Part shown: piece after piece, positions 39,744-48,491 of the stretch
How positions within the stretch are numbered: the stretch's first letter is position 1
Layout of the letters: every line of letters starts with the position of its first letter
From: [Phormidium] sp. LEGE 05292
GTDB lineage: Bacteria > Cyanobacteriota > Cyanobacteriia > Cyanobacteriales > Aerosakkonemataceae
DNA: 56,741 nucleotides
Assembly: GCF_015207735.1 (NCBI RefSeq)
Contig: NZ_JADEWG010000032.1
Coordinates: forward strand, 1 to 56,741
Direction of reading: 5' to 3'
Notes under the pieces: model-generated
Told to the model about the DNA's origin: nothing
What the model saw: the letters and a program-made list of their open reading frames with translations, nothing else
Databases searched by the model: none
Program-made: the position numbers and the translations under genes

Positions 39744-39810
39744 GTACGGGTGAGTTTACTAGACGATTCTGTAGTATTGGCAGAAGAATTAATAGCAGAA
39801 CCCACCCTTA
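39744..39810. repeat. 67-bp palindromic dispersed repeat, copy 3
   Basis: Ends are GGTACGGGTGAGTTTA and GAACCCACCCTTA, a degenerate version of the GGGGCGGG / CCCGCCCC arms. The interior GGCAGAAGAATTAATAGCAG aligns with the same place in copy 2. It lies 24 bp from copy 4. Confidence 0.7.
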
Positions 39811-39834
39811 TTAGCAGATTAATTCAATTTAAAA

Positions 39835-39899
39835 TAGGGCTGGTTTTGTACAGATATTGTCTGTAGGTTAAAAAGATTGTCTACTAAACCCGCCCCTAT
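39835..39899. repeat. 65-bp palindromic dispersed repeat, copy 4
   Basis: The left arm ATAGGGCTGGTTTT and right arm TAAACCCGCCCCTAT bound an interior that differs from the other copies (TCTGTAGGTTAAAAAG). It is upstream of the fructosamine-kinase-like gene, ending about 50 bp before its start, so it may lie in that gene's leader. Confidence 0.65.
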
Positions 39900-39949
39900 A
39901 TTACTCTTCTGCATTGTAATCCAGTAAAATCAATTTTCACACTCTACTT

Positions 39950-40822
39950 ATGTGGACAACAATTGCTGAACATATTAGCGAAGTAACAGGTGAGAAATTA
40001 GTAGTAGAAAACCGCCGTTCTGTGGGTGGTGGTTGTATTAATCAAGGGTATGTAATTGGCGATCGCAATCGCACTTATTTTGTCAAATTAAACCAAGCTT
40101 CTGAAATTGATATGTTTGCTGCGGAAGCTTTGGGATTAAAAGAAATGTGGTCAACTGAAACTATTCGTGTACCGCAACCAATTTGTTACGGTACAGCTGA
40201 TAATTCAGCTTACATAGTGCAGGAATATTTAGAATTAGGGCGTAGTGGTGGCAATCATGCTTGGTCAGAAATGGGGCGTAATCTAGCAGCAATGCACAAA
40301 GCTACTAGTAATCAAGGATTTGGTTGGGAGAGAAATAATACTATTGGATCAACACCACAAATTAATACTTGGACATCAGATTGGGTAGAGTTTTTTGCTG
40401 AACATCGTATTAGTTATCAACTAAAATTAGCTAAACGGCGAGGTGGGCAATTTAGTCAAGGGGAAAGTTTAATTAAAGCGATTACTAAATTATTAGCAAA
40501 TCATCATCCCCAACCATCTTTAGTGCATGGGGATTTATGGTCAGGAAATGCGTCGGTGACAGCAGCAGGTGAACCTGTAATTTTTGATCCAGCGACTTAT
40601 TATGGCGATCGCGAAGTCGATATCGCTATGACAGAATTATTCGGCAGGTTTCCTGCTAGTTTTTATCAAGGTTATAACGCTGTTTGGCCTTTAGATTCGG
40701 GTTATGAATTACGCAAAACTTTATACAATCTCTACCACATTATTAACCACTTCAATTTGTTCGGTGGTAGTTACGAATCCCAAGCAAATAGCATGATTAG
40801 TCAATTATTGAGTAAAGTCTAG
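39950..40822 (+). CDS. Fructosamine kinase family protein
   Basis: A 290-residue kinase-fold protein. The catalytic loop is LVHGDLWSGNA, the Mg-binding Asp is in VIFDPATYYGDREVDIAM, and the N-terminal half has GGGCINQGYVI and YFVKLN for nucleotide binding. Members phosphorylate ketosamine or ribulosamine adducts on proteins, allowing deglycation. It stands alone; the two dispersed repeats upstream may affect its expression. Confidence 0.9.
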   Translation: MWTTIAEHISEVTGEKLVVENRRSVGGGCINQGYVIGDRNRTYFVKLNQASEIDMFAAEALGLKEMWSTETIRVPQPICYGTADNSAYIVQEYLELGRSGGNHAWSEMGRNLAAMHKATSNQGFGWERNNTIGSTPQINTWTSDWVEFFAEHRISYQLKLAKRRGGQFSQGESLIKAITKLLANHHPQPSLVHGDLWSGNASVTAAGEPVIFDPATYYGDREVDIAMTELFGRFPASFYQGYNAVWPLDSGYELRKTLYNLYHIINHFNLFGGSYESQANSMISQLLSKV

Positions 40823-40823
40823 A

Positions 40824-40858
40824 AGAAGGCAGAAGGCAGAAGGCAGAAGGCAGAAGGA
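40824..40858. repeat. Heptamer repeat AGAAGGC, five copies
   Basis: Four exact AGAAGGC units and one AGAAGGA follow the fructosamine-kinase-like stop directly. The same unit is at 10349-10369. Confidence 0.85.
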
Positions 40859-40911
40859 AAGAAAGGGTTAAAGGTAAATTTTAATTATCTCCTCTGCCCC
40901 TCTGCCTTTCT

Positions 40912-42216
40912 TCATGATGAAACTGCTAAAGGCAAAAGGGAATTGTCTGTAATATTCCTAACTTTTGCTTTGGTATCTTTAACGGAACGGAGATTAGATT
41001 TTTTTCCTGGCAATTTTTGACCGTCCCAGTTACGGTATTTCCAGGCGAGTTCTAAGAGATCCATCCATTGCTTTTGTACCTGTTTGAGTGACCATTTTAA
41101 ATGTTTGGCAATATCCTCATCAAATTTGTTGATTTTTTTGAGTTGCAACAATTCGCGATGTTGAGGCGAAAGTTGATTTAAAAACTCGTCCCATTGTTGA
41201 GAGGACATTCCCAATTTTTGGTCTAAGTCTGCGCCTAACCACTGATGGACTAGTTTCCAGTGGGATGCGCGGGCGAACTTATCTACATGATACTTAAAGC
41301 GTTGTTGTAAATAATCCCGTTCGCGAGGAGTTAATTTGAGAAATTCGTCAATATCTGGGGCAGAGTAGTCTTGTAGTTTTAAGACTAGGTAATTTACGCA
41401 GTCTGATTGACCTTGAGATTCTAGATAGTTTAACAGTTCTGAGATGATTCGATCGCGCAACATCCCCTCACAAGGATCGACTGTTTCGGTCATAATTTGC
41501 GATCGCACTTGCTGCATTGCCGAAGCAGACCAACTACTTTGTTGATCGTAGTCTCCTTTGGGTGTTTCTACCGCTTGTTCAATATCTACAGAAGTTTCCG
41601 CAGGTTGACGTTTGACAAAAGCCTGCACTCGCAACACAATCAATTGTTGACTAGTGCCATTTGGCAAGCTAATGCGACGTTTGGCATAATTTTCTGTAAA
41701 CGCCAAGTACTCTGCTAATTCCAGCTGAGTGCGGGGTTGAAACTTGGGTAACTCGTATTCCCGACGAAAAGCATTGATCGAAGCAGCGTAAAACTCTTGT
41801 AAAAAGTCGTCAATTAGATTTTTGCGCCCTTGGAAACTTAGCTGAGATTGAGAGGGTGCTACGTAACGATAAATCATCGCAGTTAAATTACTATGTAGCT
41901 CAATACGTCCTTGTTTCGCTCCTAAGTGGTAGTAAGACAAGCACTTGTGTAATCTATTACGTCCCAATATCAGTTGCCAAGCGTAAACTTCTCCAGAAGT
42001 TTGGATGCGTGAACTTTTGTAGCACATCCGTTCTACTTCTGAGGCAATTCTGGTTGCTACTCCTAATACACTCTGGGACTTTGAACCAACTCTTTGGGAA
42101 AGTTCCTCAAGGAGGATCTCCTGCAAATTTGGATCGTTTTCTTGCTGTAAAAGTTCCGGACAATTGCCGTTAACTGGAGTATTTAGATTTGGAATACTAT
42201 TTGCTTGTACCTGCAT
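40912..42216 (-). CDS. HetZ-family protein
   Basis: A protein of about 434 residues starting at MQVQANSIPNLNTPV. A GTG start 36 bp upstream would add residues with no support. The N-terminal part has VATRIASEVERMCYKSSRIQ, WQLILGRNRLHKCLSYYHLG, GRIELHSNLTAMIYRYV and QGRKNLIDDFLQEFYAASIN, which match my memory of HetZ, a regulator needed early in heterocyst differentiation in Anabaena. The C-terminal half (FLKLTPRERDYLQQRFKYHVDKF, QLSPQHRELLQLKKINKFDEDI) has a sigma-factor-like look and is longer than classic HetZ, so it may be a HetZ-related paralogue. The family also occurs in filamentous strains without heterocysts. Confidence 0.72.
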   Translation of the reverse strand: MQVQANSIPNLNTPVNGNCPELLQQENDPNLQEILLEELSQRVGSKSQSVLGVATRIASEVERMCYKSSRIQTSGEVYAWQLILGRNRLHKCLSYYHLGAKQGRIELHSNLTAMIYRYVAPSQSQLSFQGRKNLIDDFLQEFYAASINAFRREYELPKFQPRTQLELAEYLAFTENYAKRRISLPNGTSQQLIVLRVQAFVKRQPAETSVDIEQAVETPKGDYDQQSSWSASAMQQVRSQIMTETVDPCEGMLRDRIISELLNYLESQGQSDCVNYLVLKLQDYSAPDIDEFLKLTPRERDYLQQRFKYHVDKFARASHWKLVHQWLGADLDQKLGMSSQQWDEFLNQLSPQHRELLQLKKINKFDEDIAKHLKWSLKQVQKQWMDLLELAWKYRNWDGQKLPGKKSNLRSVKDTKAKVRNITDNSLLPLAVSS

Positions 42217-42951
42217 GGTATTGCCCCTAAGCATTAAAGTTACAAATTGCACTAAGAGTTAAGGAAAATTTATGTTAGACGCGATCGCCCCTTTGTGTGA
42301 TTTCACTTTTTGGTTTGATCTATATGTTGACAGTAGACACAAAAATGAAAAACTTTACCTGTAAACTTCCCTGCGGACTAAATTTAACTAATTTTGCATC
42401 TTTTTCTCACCAATAAGTTTATATTTGCTTTACTTAAGGGAGAAAAATTTTGAAGATTTTCCGAAGCCAACTGCTGATTATTAGCCTAACGACTAGCGAA
42501 TGATAAATTTAGTTAGCTGTTGATTTCAGGAGTTGTTATTTATCTAATTCAATCAAAAATTGAATACTTATCTTTTCGGTAAAATAAGTTGCAACTAACC
42601 CAGCTAACATCACCTATTGATTGAGTATTCAGTACTTGGTTCTTCGGGCTAAAACTCTTGTATTACCTACGTCACAATTATCTATGTTTTCGGTAATGCT
42701 GTGATTTTTTACAATTATTTAAATACAATGGGAACAGAGGAAATATGTTTTTCTCCATATTTAGTAAAGTTTTGAAAACTCCGCTTTCACCTTATGAATA
42801 TAGTTTGTTTCAAATTCAAAGATTTGTCGATAAGGAAAAAGTACGTAATTTGTCTACCTCAGTTTAAGTAAGAAAAAAACAGAAAAACTCAGGAAAGCTC
42901 AGGACGGTTCAGGTAGATATAGGAAAAAGTCAGGAAAAGTCAGGTTATACT
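42217..42951. promoter_or_regulatory. Divergent hetZ-like / STAND control region
   Basis: About 735 bp between two divergent regulatory genes, AT-rich. It must contain both promoters. The STAND-proximal end carries the phased TCAGG boxes. I see no other repeat or hairpin worth naming. Confidence 0.5.
42889..42944 (+). repeat. Six TCAGG-like direct repeats at 10-11 bp spacing
   Basis: TCAGG begins at 42889, 42899, 42909, (ATAGG at 42919), 42930 and 42940. The spacing is 10, 10, 10, 11 and 10 bp, one DNA helical turn, and the last box lies 8 bp before the STAND ATG. The boxes fall on one face of the helix, as expected for cooperative protein binding, or they may act as RNA elements in the leader. 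Confidence 0.75.
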
Positions 42952-45456
42952 ATGAATGAACAATTACAAAATAATCATAAATTGGCTCAGATGGATGTAG
43001 AAGCAGCACTAAAAATTGTCGATCGAGCAGTGTTTGCTAAAAATAAAAGGCGTTTAAAGCACGTTGAAAGAGTAGTATTCAAAGGAGCTTGGTTACGGCA
43101 AAGTTATGCTGAGATTGCCAAAGAATCTGGCTATACATTGACCTACATCAGACAAGATATTGGTTCTAAATTATGGAAACTGCTGAGCGAAGTTTTGGCA
43201 GAACCAGTCAGTAAGATTAATCTTCAGGCGGCGGTGGAACGAGAGTGGGAACGGCAAAGACTATTGAATGAAAAACCGACTGAAGAAAAAATCTCTCCTC
43301 AAGACTCTCAATCTGAAGAAGTGCTACCTGAACCTGAACGGAAACCTATCCTATCTCATAACCCCTATTTCATTGGACGAAATCGGGAACTTGCTGACTT
43401 AAATGCTTTTGTCCAACAAGGGGCAAAAATCATTTTGGTTTATGGTAAGGGTGGCGTAGGTAAGTCTTGGTTGTCCTGGGAATATTTCACCAGTAAGGGT
43501 TTCGACCTGATTCTGGAACTGTGGATGGCGAAAGAGACAGAGAAAATAACTAATGCCAAAAGTATAGTTGAGGAATGGTTAAGGCGACACTTTCAGGAAG
43601 AACCTAGAGGAGATTTTGGGGTAACGCTGGAGTTATTACGGCAAAAGTTACGCGACCCAAATCGTCGGGTAGGAGTGCTGATTGATAATTTAGAACCTGC
43701 TTTAGATAAACATGGGAGATTGATTCCTGCTCATCGAGACTATGTAGAATTATTCCGCGTGTTAGCCGATCCAGCCGGAAATTGTGTAACTTTAATTACT
43801 AGCCGCGAAAGACTTGGGGAATCTGCTGTAACTTTTCAGGATTATCGATTAGAAGGATTAGAAATATCAGTTTGGCAACAGTTTTTTAGGAATCGGGGGA
43901 TTGAGGCTCATTCTGGTGTGTTGTTGGCGATGCACCAAGCTTATGGCGGTAATGCTAAAGCGATGCAAATCTTAAGTGGCGTGATTCAAGCTGATTGGTC
44001 AGGCGATTTGGAAAGTTATTGGCAAGCAAATCAGAAGAATTTATTAATTGAGTCTGATTTACAAGATTTGGTTGTTAGTCAATTTAAGCGTTTGCAAGAA
44101 GTTGATGCAGATGCTTATAGACTGCTTTGCCGTTTGGGATGTTTCCGCTATCAAGATGTACGTGCTGTCCAGCGGGATGCGATGATGTGTTTGCTTTGGG
44201 ATGTTCCAGAGTCGCAAAGGATTCGAGTTGTGAAGTCTTTGCGCGATCGCTCTCTGGTAGACTTCCTCAAAGGAGAATATTGGTTACACCCAGTAATTCG
44301 TGCTGAAGCTAGAACAAGACTAAAAGCTAGTGAAGATTGGAAAACTGCCAATCTAAAAGCTGCCGAATTTTGGACGCAGAGTGTAGAAACAGTAGATACC
44401 ACAGCAGATGCGATCGCAGCATTGGAAGCATATTACCATTACGTTGATATTGGAGAATTTGAGTTAGGTTGCCAAGTACTTTTACAAGAAAGAAAATACA
44501 AATTAAATTCTCATGGAGAACCAGAATCATTAATAATTTATTTTGGTAGATTAGGCTTGGTTCAACATATTCTTTCTGTAAGTATTGCCATTAAAAATAA
44601 AATTGATAATGACTATTTTCTAACCTATCTTTATGGTAATATTGCGGGACTTTACCATCAACTTGGTGACATTCAAACTGCTATTGAATATTATCAAAAA
44701 GCCAATTCAATGGCAACAAAATATAGCGATTCTCTGCCCAAAGATTCGATCGATCCTAAAATTAAATACCGATTGGAAAAATTTTCAATCGGTATGCTAT
44801 TTACAACTAGCTCTTGTAAAGAAGCTCTCTGGGAAGTGGAAGCAGCAATTAAATCTTATAAAGAAGTTATTGCTTTGGCAGAAAATACCAATTGGCATAT
44901 ATTTGCCATATTTTCTCAGTTTAGTATGGCTTTACTATATTCACATAGCCAGTTAGAAACTGAACAAAAGAAAGCTTTGGAATTAATAGATAAAAATTAC
45001 CAAGCTTATCTGACGCTTCCTGAGAGAATGCTGGGAGCATGGAGTCATGTATACAGCTATTTTTCTATGGGTATGAGTTATACTAATTTAGGGCGAAATG
45101 AACAAGCCTTAACTATGTTTAACCGTGCTTTGACTTATGCAGAAAACAGCAATTATGTGCGAGCTATTGGTCAAATTATCACTGGTTTAGCAATGGTGAG
45201 TCGCAATCAAGGTAAATATGAAGAAGCTGTAGAACAGCATACAAAAGCGATCGGTATTTTGCATAGAATAACAGCTAAAAAAGACCTAGCCGACGCTTAC
45301 TATGAATTAGCACGCACCAATCAAAAGATTGGTGACATTGAAAAGAGTCACAGTAACTTCCAAGCTGCAATTCAAATTTATGAACAAATGGGCGCACCTA
45401 AACAAGTACAGAAAATCCAAAAAGCAATGGAAAATTTACCAGTAACATCCCATTGA
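42952..45456 (+). CDS. STAND NTPase with N-terminal HTH, NB-ARC-like domain and TPR repeats
   Basis: An 834-residue signal-transducing ATPase. Residues 13-100 form a helix-turn-helix module (VFKGAWLRQSYAEIAKESGY, then YIRQDIGSKLWKLLSE) of the type found at the N-terminus of many cyanobacterial multidomain ATPases. The NTPase has FIGRNREL, P-loop VYGKGGVGKSW (165-173), Walker B GVLIDNLEPAL and the sensor LITSRERL, followed by a winged-helix-like region (LLCRLGCFRYQDV). From about residue 540 to the end lie TPRs (YGNIAGLYHQLGDIQTAIEYY, FSMGMSYTNLGRNEQALTMF, YYELARTNQKIGDIEKS). No effector domain is fused. Its role may be regulation or defence; neither can be decided from sequence. Confidence 0.85.
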   Translation: MNEQLQNNHKLAQMDVEAALKIVDRAVFAKNKRRLKHVERVVFKGAWLRQSYAEIAKESGYTLTYIRQDIGSKLWKLLSEVLAEPVSKINLQAAVEREWERQRLLNEKPTEEKISPQDSQSEEVLPEPERKPILSHNPYFIGRNRELADLNAFVQQGAKIILVYGKGGVGKSWLSWEYFTSKGFDLILELWMAKETEKITNAKSIVEEWLRRHFQEEPRGDFGVTLELLRQKLRDPNRRVGVLIDNLEPALDKHGRLIPAHRDYVELFRVLADPAGNCVTLITSRERLGESAVTFQDYRLEGLEISVWQQFFRNRGIEAHSGVLLAMHQAYGGNAKAMQILSGVIQADWSGDLESYWQANQKNLLIESDLQDLVVSQFKRLQEVDADAYRLLCRLGCFRYQDVRAVQRDAMMCLLWDVPESQRIRVVKSLRDRSLVDFLKGEYWLHPVIRAEARTRLKASEDWKTANLKAAEFWTQSVETVDTTADAIAALEAYYHYVDIGEFELGCQVLLQERKYKLNSHGEPESLIIYFGRLGLVQHILSVSIAIKNKIDNDYFLTYLYGNIAGLYHQLGDIQTAIEYYQKANSMATKYSDSLPKDSIDPKIKYRLEKFSIGMLFTTSSCKEALWEVEAAIKSYKEVIALAENTNWHIFAIFSQFSMALLYSHSQLETEQKKALELIDKNYQAYLTLPERMLGAWSHVYSYFSMGMSYTNLGRNEQALTMFNRALTYAENSNYVRAIGQIITGLAMVSRNQGKYEEAVEQHTKAIGILHRITAKKDLADAYYELARTNQKIGDIEKSHSNFQAAIQIYEQMGAPKQVQKIQKAMENLPVTSH

Positions 45457-45470
45457 TAAAACGTTTTTGA

Positions 45471-45499
45471 TCTCGTTCCCAGGTTCAACCTGGGAACGA
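45471..45499. repeat. CTCGTTCCCA palindromic repeat, copy 2
   Basis: GTTCCCAGGTT and AACCTGGGAAC form a perfect 11-bp palindrome around one C. It matches copy 1 at 17223-17250 except for the loop. It lies between the convergent ends of the STAND and metalloprotease genes and could act as a bidirectional terminator. Confidence 0.75.
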
Positions 45500-45535
45500 A
45501 ACACAGCGGCGGCTGTGTTTTGGTGCAAGTCTCAG

Positions 45536-47884
45536 TTAAACAGGAATAAAATCACCATATCCTACCGAAGATGCAGGAATATTTTTCAAAACTGCTAAGT
45601 ATTCGCCTGCGCTAGGAACCGAAATCAAAGTATCAGCAGCATTTACACCTGTTCCCTGAGTAATAGCTACTAAAAATGATGGTAAACCTGCGCTTAAACC
45701 AATCTTATCTATGCCTGGTTGGTAGTCAGTAATTATGTTTGTTGCTGCGAGATTTTTGTTACCATCTCCTAAAGCAAAAATAAATACATCACTGCCATCA
45801 CCACCAGTCAAAACATCTGCACCACGAGCACCAGTGATGTTATCATTACCTGACCCTCCAATAATGTTGTTAGCCAAATCATTACCTAAAATTTCATCAT
45901 CTCCCTGTGAACCAATTAAGTTTTCAATTTGCACTCCGAAACCAACTGTGGTACCGAAGCTATCAGTTTGAATCGGAAAAGTAGTAGAACCTTGTTGATT
46001 ATTATTAGAAACCTCAGTGTTATATACCGATCCATTTAGGGCAAATCTTGCAGTATTTTCTCCTCCTTCATTCATGTTGAAATAATAACCACCTGTAATT
46101 GCTGGTAAAGCAGCAAAATTGAGAGTATCTATACCGCCGCTGTCCCAAATTGTTTGCTTGAAACTGTTTTGGCCATTATTTTGAAATGGCCCAATAAAAT
46201 TGTTGTAATCAAATGCGTAAACTGTGTCGCCTTGGTTGTAATAAGTCGCGCCATATAAATACTGCAAAGCACGAATATCATAAGCCATTGGCGTAATCGC
46301 AAAAGAGCCATTGTATGAAGTAGGTGCGTTTGGGTCGTCATTGTAGGTCATGACGGTATTAGTATTGTTATCTTTTCCATTGGGAAGTGTGGGTTCCTCA
46401 AATGGATGTTTGAGACCTAAAGCATGACCAATTTCATGAAGTATAATTTGATAAGCAAAACTACCAGGGCCAGCGGAAAAATCAATTAAGCTGGTATCGG
46501 GATTTAAATGGACATCACCAGCACGACCAGAGCCAGGGAAGTCGCTAGGTAAATAAGCATAAGCGTAAGCAGCACCATCAGGACTTGTACTTGGCCCATC
46601 GGAAAACATAAATCTGATTCTTCCGTAATTAGGAGGTCGGTCAGGAACTTCTACAAAGTTAATCGGAATGTATTGAGCCAAAGTTCGCATCATGTTGCGA
46701 ATGTTATTTTTGATTGCTGGTGTTAGTTCCTTAACTCCTGATTCTGGGCCTTCATACAAAGGTGCGCTAGCGGTGGTAACAAAGCTATAGGTTAATGTGC
46801 CCCCAACAGGGAGATCTAACCATTTGCTTTGACTTGAAGTTAATAACGCATTGATCGCTTCTGGATCGAACCACAAAGATGCCGATCGTCCTTCACTAAA
46901 ACCACTGGTTTGAAAATGCTCAAAAGCATCTCGATAAGAGAGTTGTGCTGCTGTTAAATCCGGGTTATTTGCTAAATAATATTTTGGATCAAATAATACC
47001 GATGAACGGCGACCTTCATTTACACCAAAGGTTACAAAATGATTGAATGCTTGCCTTGGTGTGAATCCAGCTGCTCTTAAATCGAGGTTATTTCCCAAAT
47101 AATAATTAATATCAAAAACTTGCGAAAATCGTCTGTTCTCATTGACTCCAGTAGTTATAAAATGTTCGTAAGCTTGTTTACCAGTCAAACCAGCTACTAC
47201 CAAGTCTTGATTATTATTTATGTAGTATTTAATATCAAAAAATGGACTAAATACTCGTTCTTCATTTAACCCAGCATTCAGAAAGTGATTGAACAAATCC
47301 TGATTACTCAATCCCAATTCGGCTAAATCTGGGTTGTTAGCCCGATAAAAATCAACATCAAATAATGGTATAGAAGGTCTTCCTTCTGCTAAACCAGCAT
47401 TCAGAAAATGAGTAAACAAATCCTGATTACTCAATCCGGCTAAATCTGGGTTAGCCGATCGATAATAATTCAGATCAATTGAACGGTTAAATTTCCTCCC
47501 TTCATTTAGCCCGGAAGTAAGAAACTGCTTAAATAATTGGTTATTGTCTAAACTGGCTAAATCTGGGTTACTTTGCCGATAGTATGCGATGTCGAAATTT
47601 TGGGAAAATTGTCGGCCTTCAGGAAGCCCTTTATCGAAAAAGTTTTGTAAAGTTAAAGTATTATTTGAGGGAACAGGGGGAATAGCTGAACTTACTAAAT
47701 CTTGATTATTTGCTATAAAAAAGTCTAAATCAAAAAATAGCGAGAATTTTCTATCTCGCTCTAAGCCGTATGTTCGGAAATGCTGTAAAGCTTGTTCATT
47801 GCTTAAATTTGCTAAGTCGGGATTTTGCTGGCGATAGTAATTGGGATCGAAAATATCTTCTAGTCTTAAACGAGTATCAGCCAT
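45536..47884 (-). CDS. Matrixin/serralysin-like metalloprotease with eight N-terminal repeats and RTX motif
   Basis: A 782-residue protein. Residues from about 13 to 330 are eight repeats of 37-47 residues with the pattern FD.dYY...NpDL......Q...HF...G..EGR.fs. The protease domain follows, with the zinc motif HEIGHALGLKHPF and the downstream Met-turn region MAYDIRALQYLYG, as in M10 metzincins. The C-terminus has calcium-binding nonapeptides (GGSGNDNITGARGADVLTGGDGSDVFIF). There is no N-terminal signal peptide, so type I secretion by the C-terminal signal is likely. The repeats may bind a cell surface or matrix; that is inference. No transporter gene is in the window. Confidence 0.87.
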   Translation of the reverse strand: MADTRLRLEDIFDPNYYRQQNPDLANLSNEQALQHFRTYGLERDRKFSLFFDLDFFIANNQDLVSSAIPPVPSNNTLTLQNFFDKGLPEGRQFSQNFDIAYYRQSNPDLASLDNNQLFKQFLTSGLNEGRKFNRSIDLNYYRSANPDLAGLSNQDLFTHFLNAGLAEGRPSIPLFDVDFYRANNPDLAELGLSNQDLFNHFLNAGLNEERVFSPFFDIKYYINNNQDLVVAGLTGKQAYEHFITTGVNENRRFSQVFDINYYLGNNLDLRAAGFTPRQAFNHFVTFGVNEGRRSSVLFDPKYYLANNPDLTAAQLSYRDAFEHFQTSGFSEGRSASLWFDPEAINALLTSSQSKWLDLPVGGTLTYSFVTTASAPLYEGPESGVKELTPAIKNNIRNMMRTLAQYIPINFVEVPDRPPNYGRIRFMFSDGPSTSPDGAAYAYAYLPSDFPGSGRAGDVHLNPDTSLIDFSAGPGSFAYQIILHEIGHALGLKHPFEEPTLPNGKDNNTNTVMTYNDDPNAPTSYNGSFAITPMAYDIRALQYLYGATYYNQGDTVYAFDYNNFIGPFQNNGQNSFKQTIWDSGGIDTLNFAALPAITGGYYFNMNEGGENTARFALNGSVYNTEVSNNNQQGSTTFPIQTDSFGTTVGFGVQIENLIGSQGDDEILGNDLANNIIGGSGNDNITGARGADVLTGGDGSDVFIFALGDGNKNLAATNIITDYQPGIDKIGLSAGLPSFLVAITQGTGVNAADTLISVPSAGEYLAVLKNIPASSVGYGDFIPV

Positions 47885-48491
47885 GATTGCTCTACCTTTT
47901 TTAATCTAATTCACTGTTTGTTTGACACTGCAATATCACTTCCCTACTACTGTAAGTGCAGTAGCGCCTAAATTTAGGTAGGGAATAACAGGCGGTTTGG
48001 GGAGTTTTAAATTCACTCAAATCGCACTATAAGAAATACTAATTCGCTGTGAGGAGCTTGTTAAAATTGTGGGGTTATGACAGGGAAGGCTTTCCTTTCA
48101 AGAATCAGGCGAATTAGTATAACCAAGTTATGATGTTAGATCAAATTTGCCCAATTGGGTTTAATTAGGAAAGAATTTTAATAATCATTTTTAAAATTTA
48201 AGATTTAATTTACTATTGCTGTTTAATTGTTAAAATTTTCCCAAATCAAATGAGTAATTTGCCAGAAATTTTGCTTCCTGGCTCATAGCTGCGGTGTTTT
48301 AGATTTTAGATTTTAACTTTACCGCACGGATAAATCTGGTTGCTCAAAGTCAGAGTAAAACTTTTTTATCTCCAAACCTTACGTGCGGCGGCTCAAACTA
48401 GGTTTGAGGTTTGGTCAAAAGAAAATTTTGGTTTATTAAATAGTGGTTGTTCGGAAAAGTTTAAATATCAACCAACCAACCACTAATAAGC
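47885..48491. other. Intergenic region upstream of the metalloprotease
   Basis: About 600 bp, between the start of the minus-strand protease gene and the stop of the minus-strand S1 gene. It has a 12-bp perfect inverted repeat (48036-48047 with 48109-48120) enclosing a small hairpin, and an 8-bp inverted repeat CCAAACCT/AGGTTTGG (48372-48379, 48407-48414). The protease promoter should lie near its left end. Confidence 0.5.
48036..48120. repeat. 85-bp element with 12-bp terminal inverted repeats
   Basis: ATACTAATTCGC (48036-48047) and GCGAATTAGTAT (48109-48120) are exact reverse complements. The interior contains GGAAGGCTTTCC-like symmetry near 48084-48095. Confidence 0.6.

Noticed and set aside
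40912-45456. Treating the HetZ-like and STAND genes with the Uma2 and TIR-like genes as a defence island
   Set aside because: They are scattered over 40 kb among housekeeping genes, with no toxin-antitoxin pair, restriction gene, integrase or tRNA attachment site.
48322-48388. CCGCAC / GTGCGG inverted repeat
   Set aside because: Only 6 bp with a loop over 50 nt; too weak to claim.
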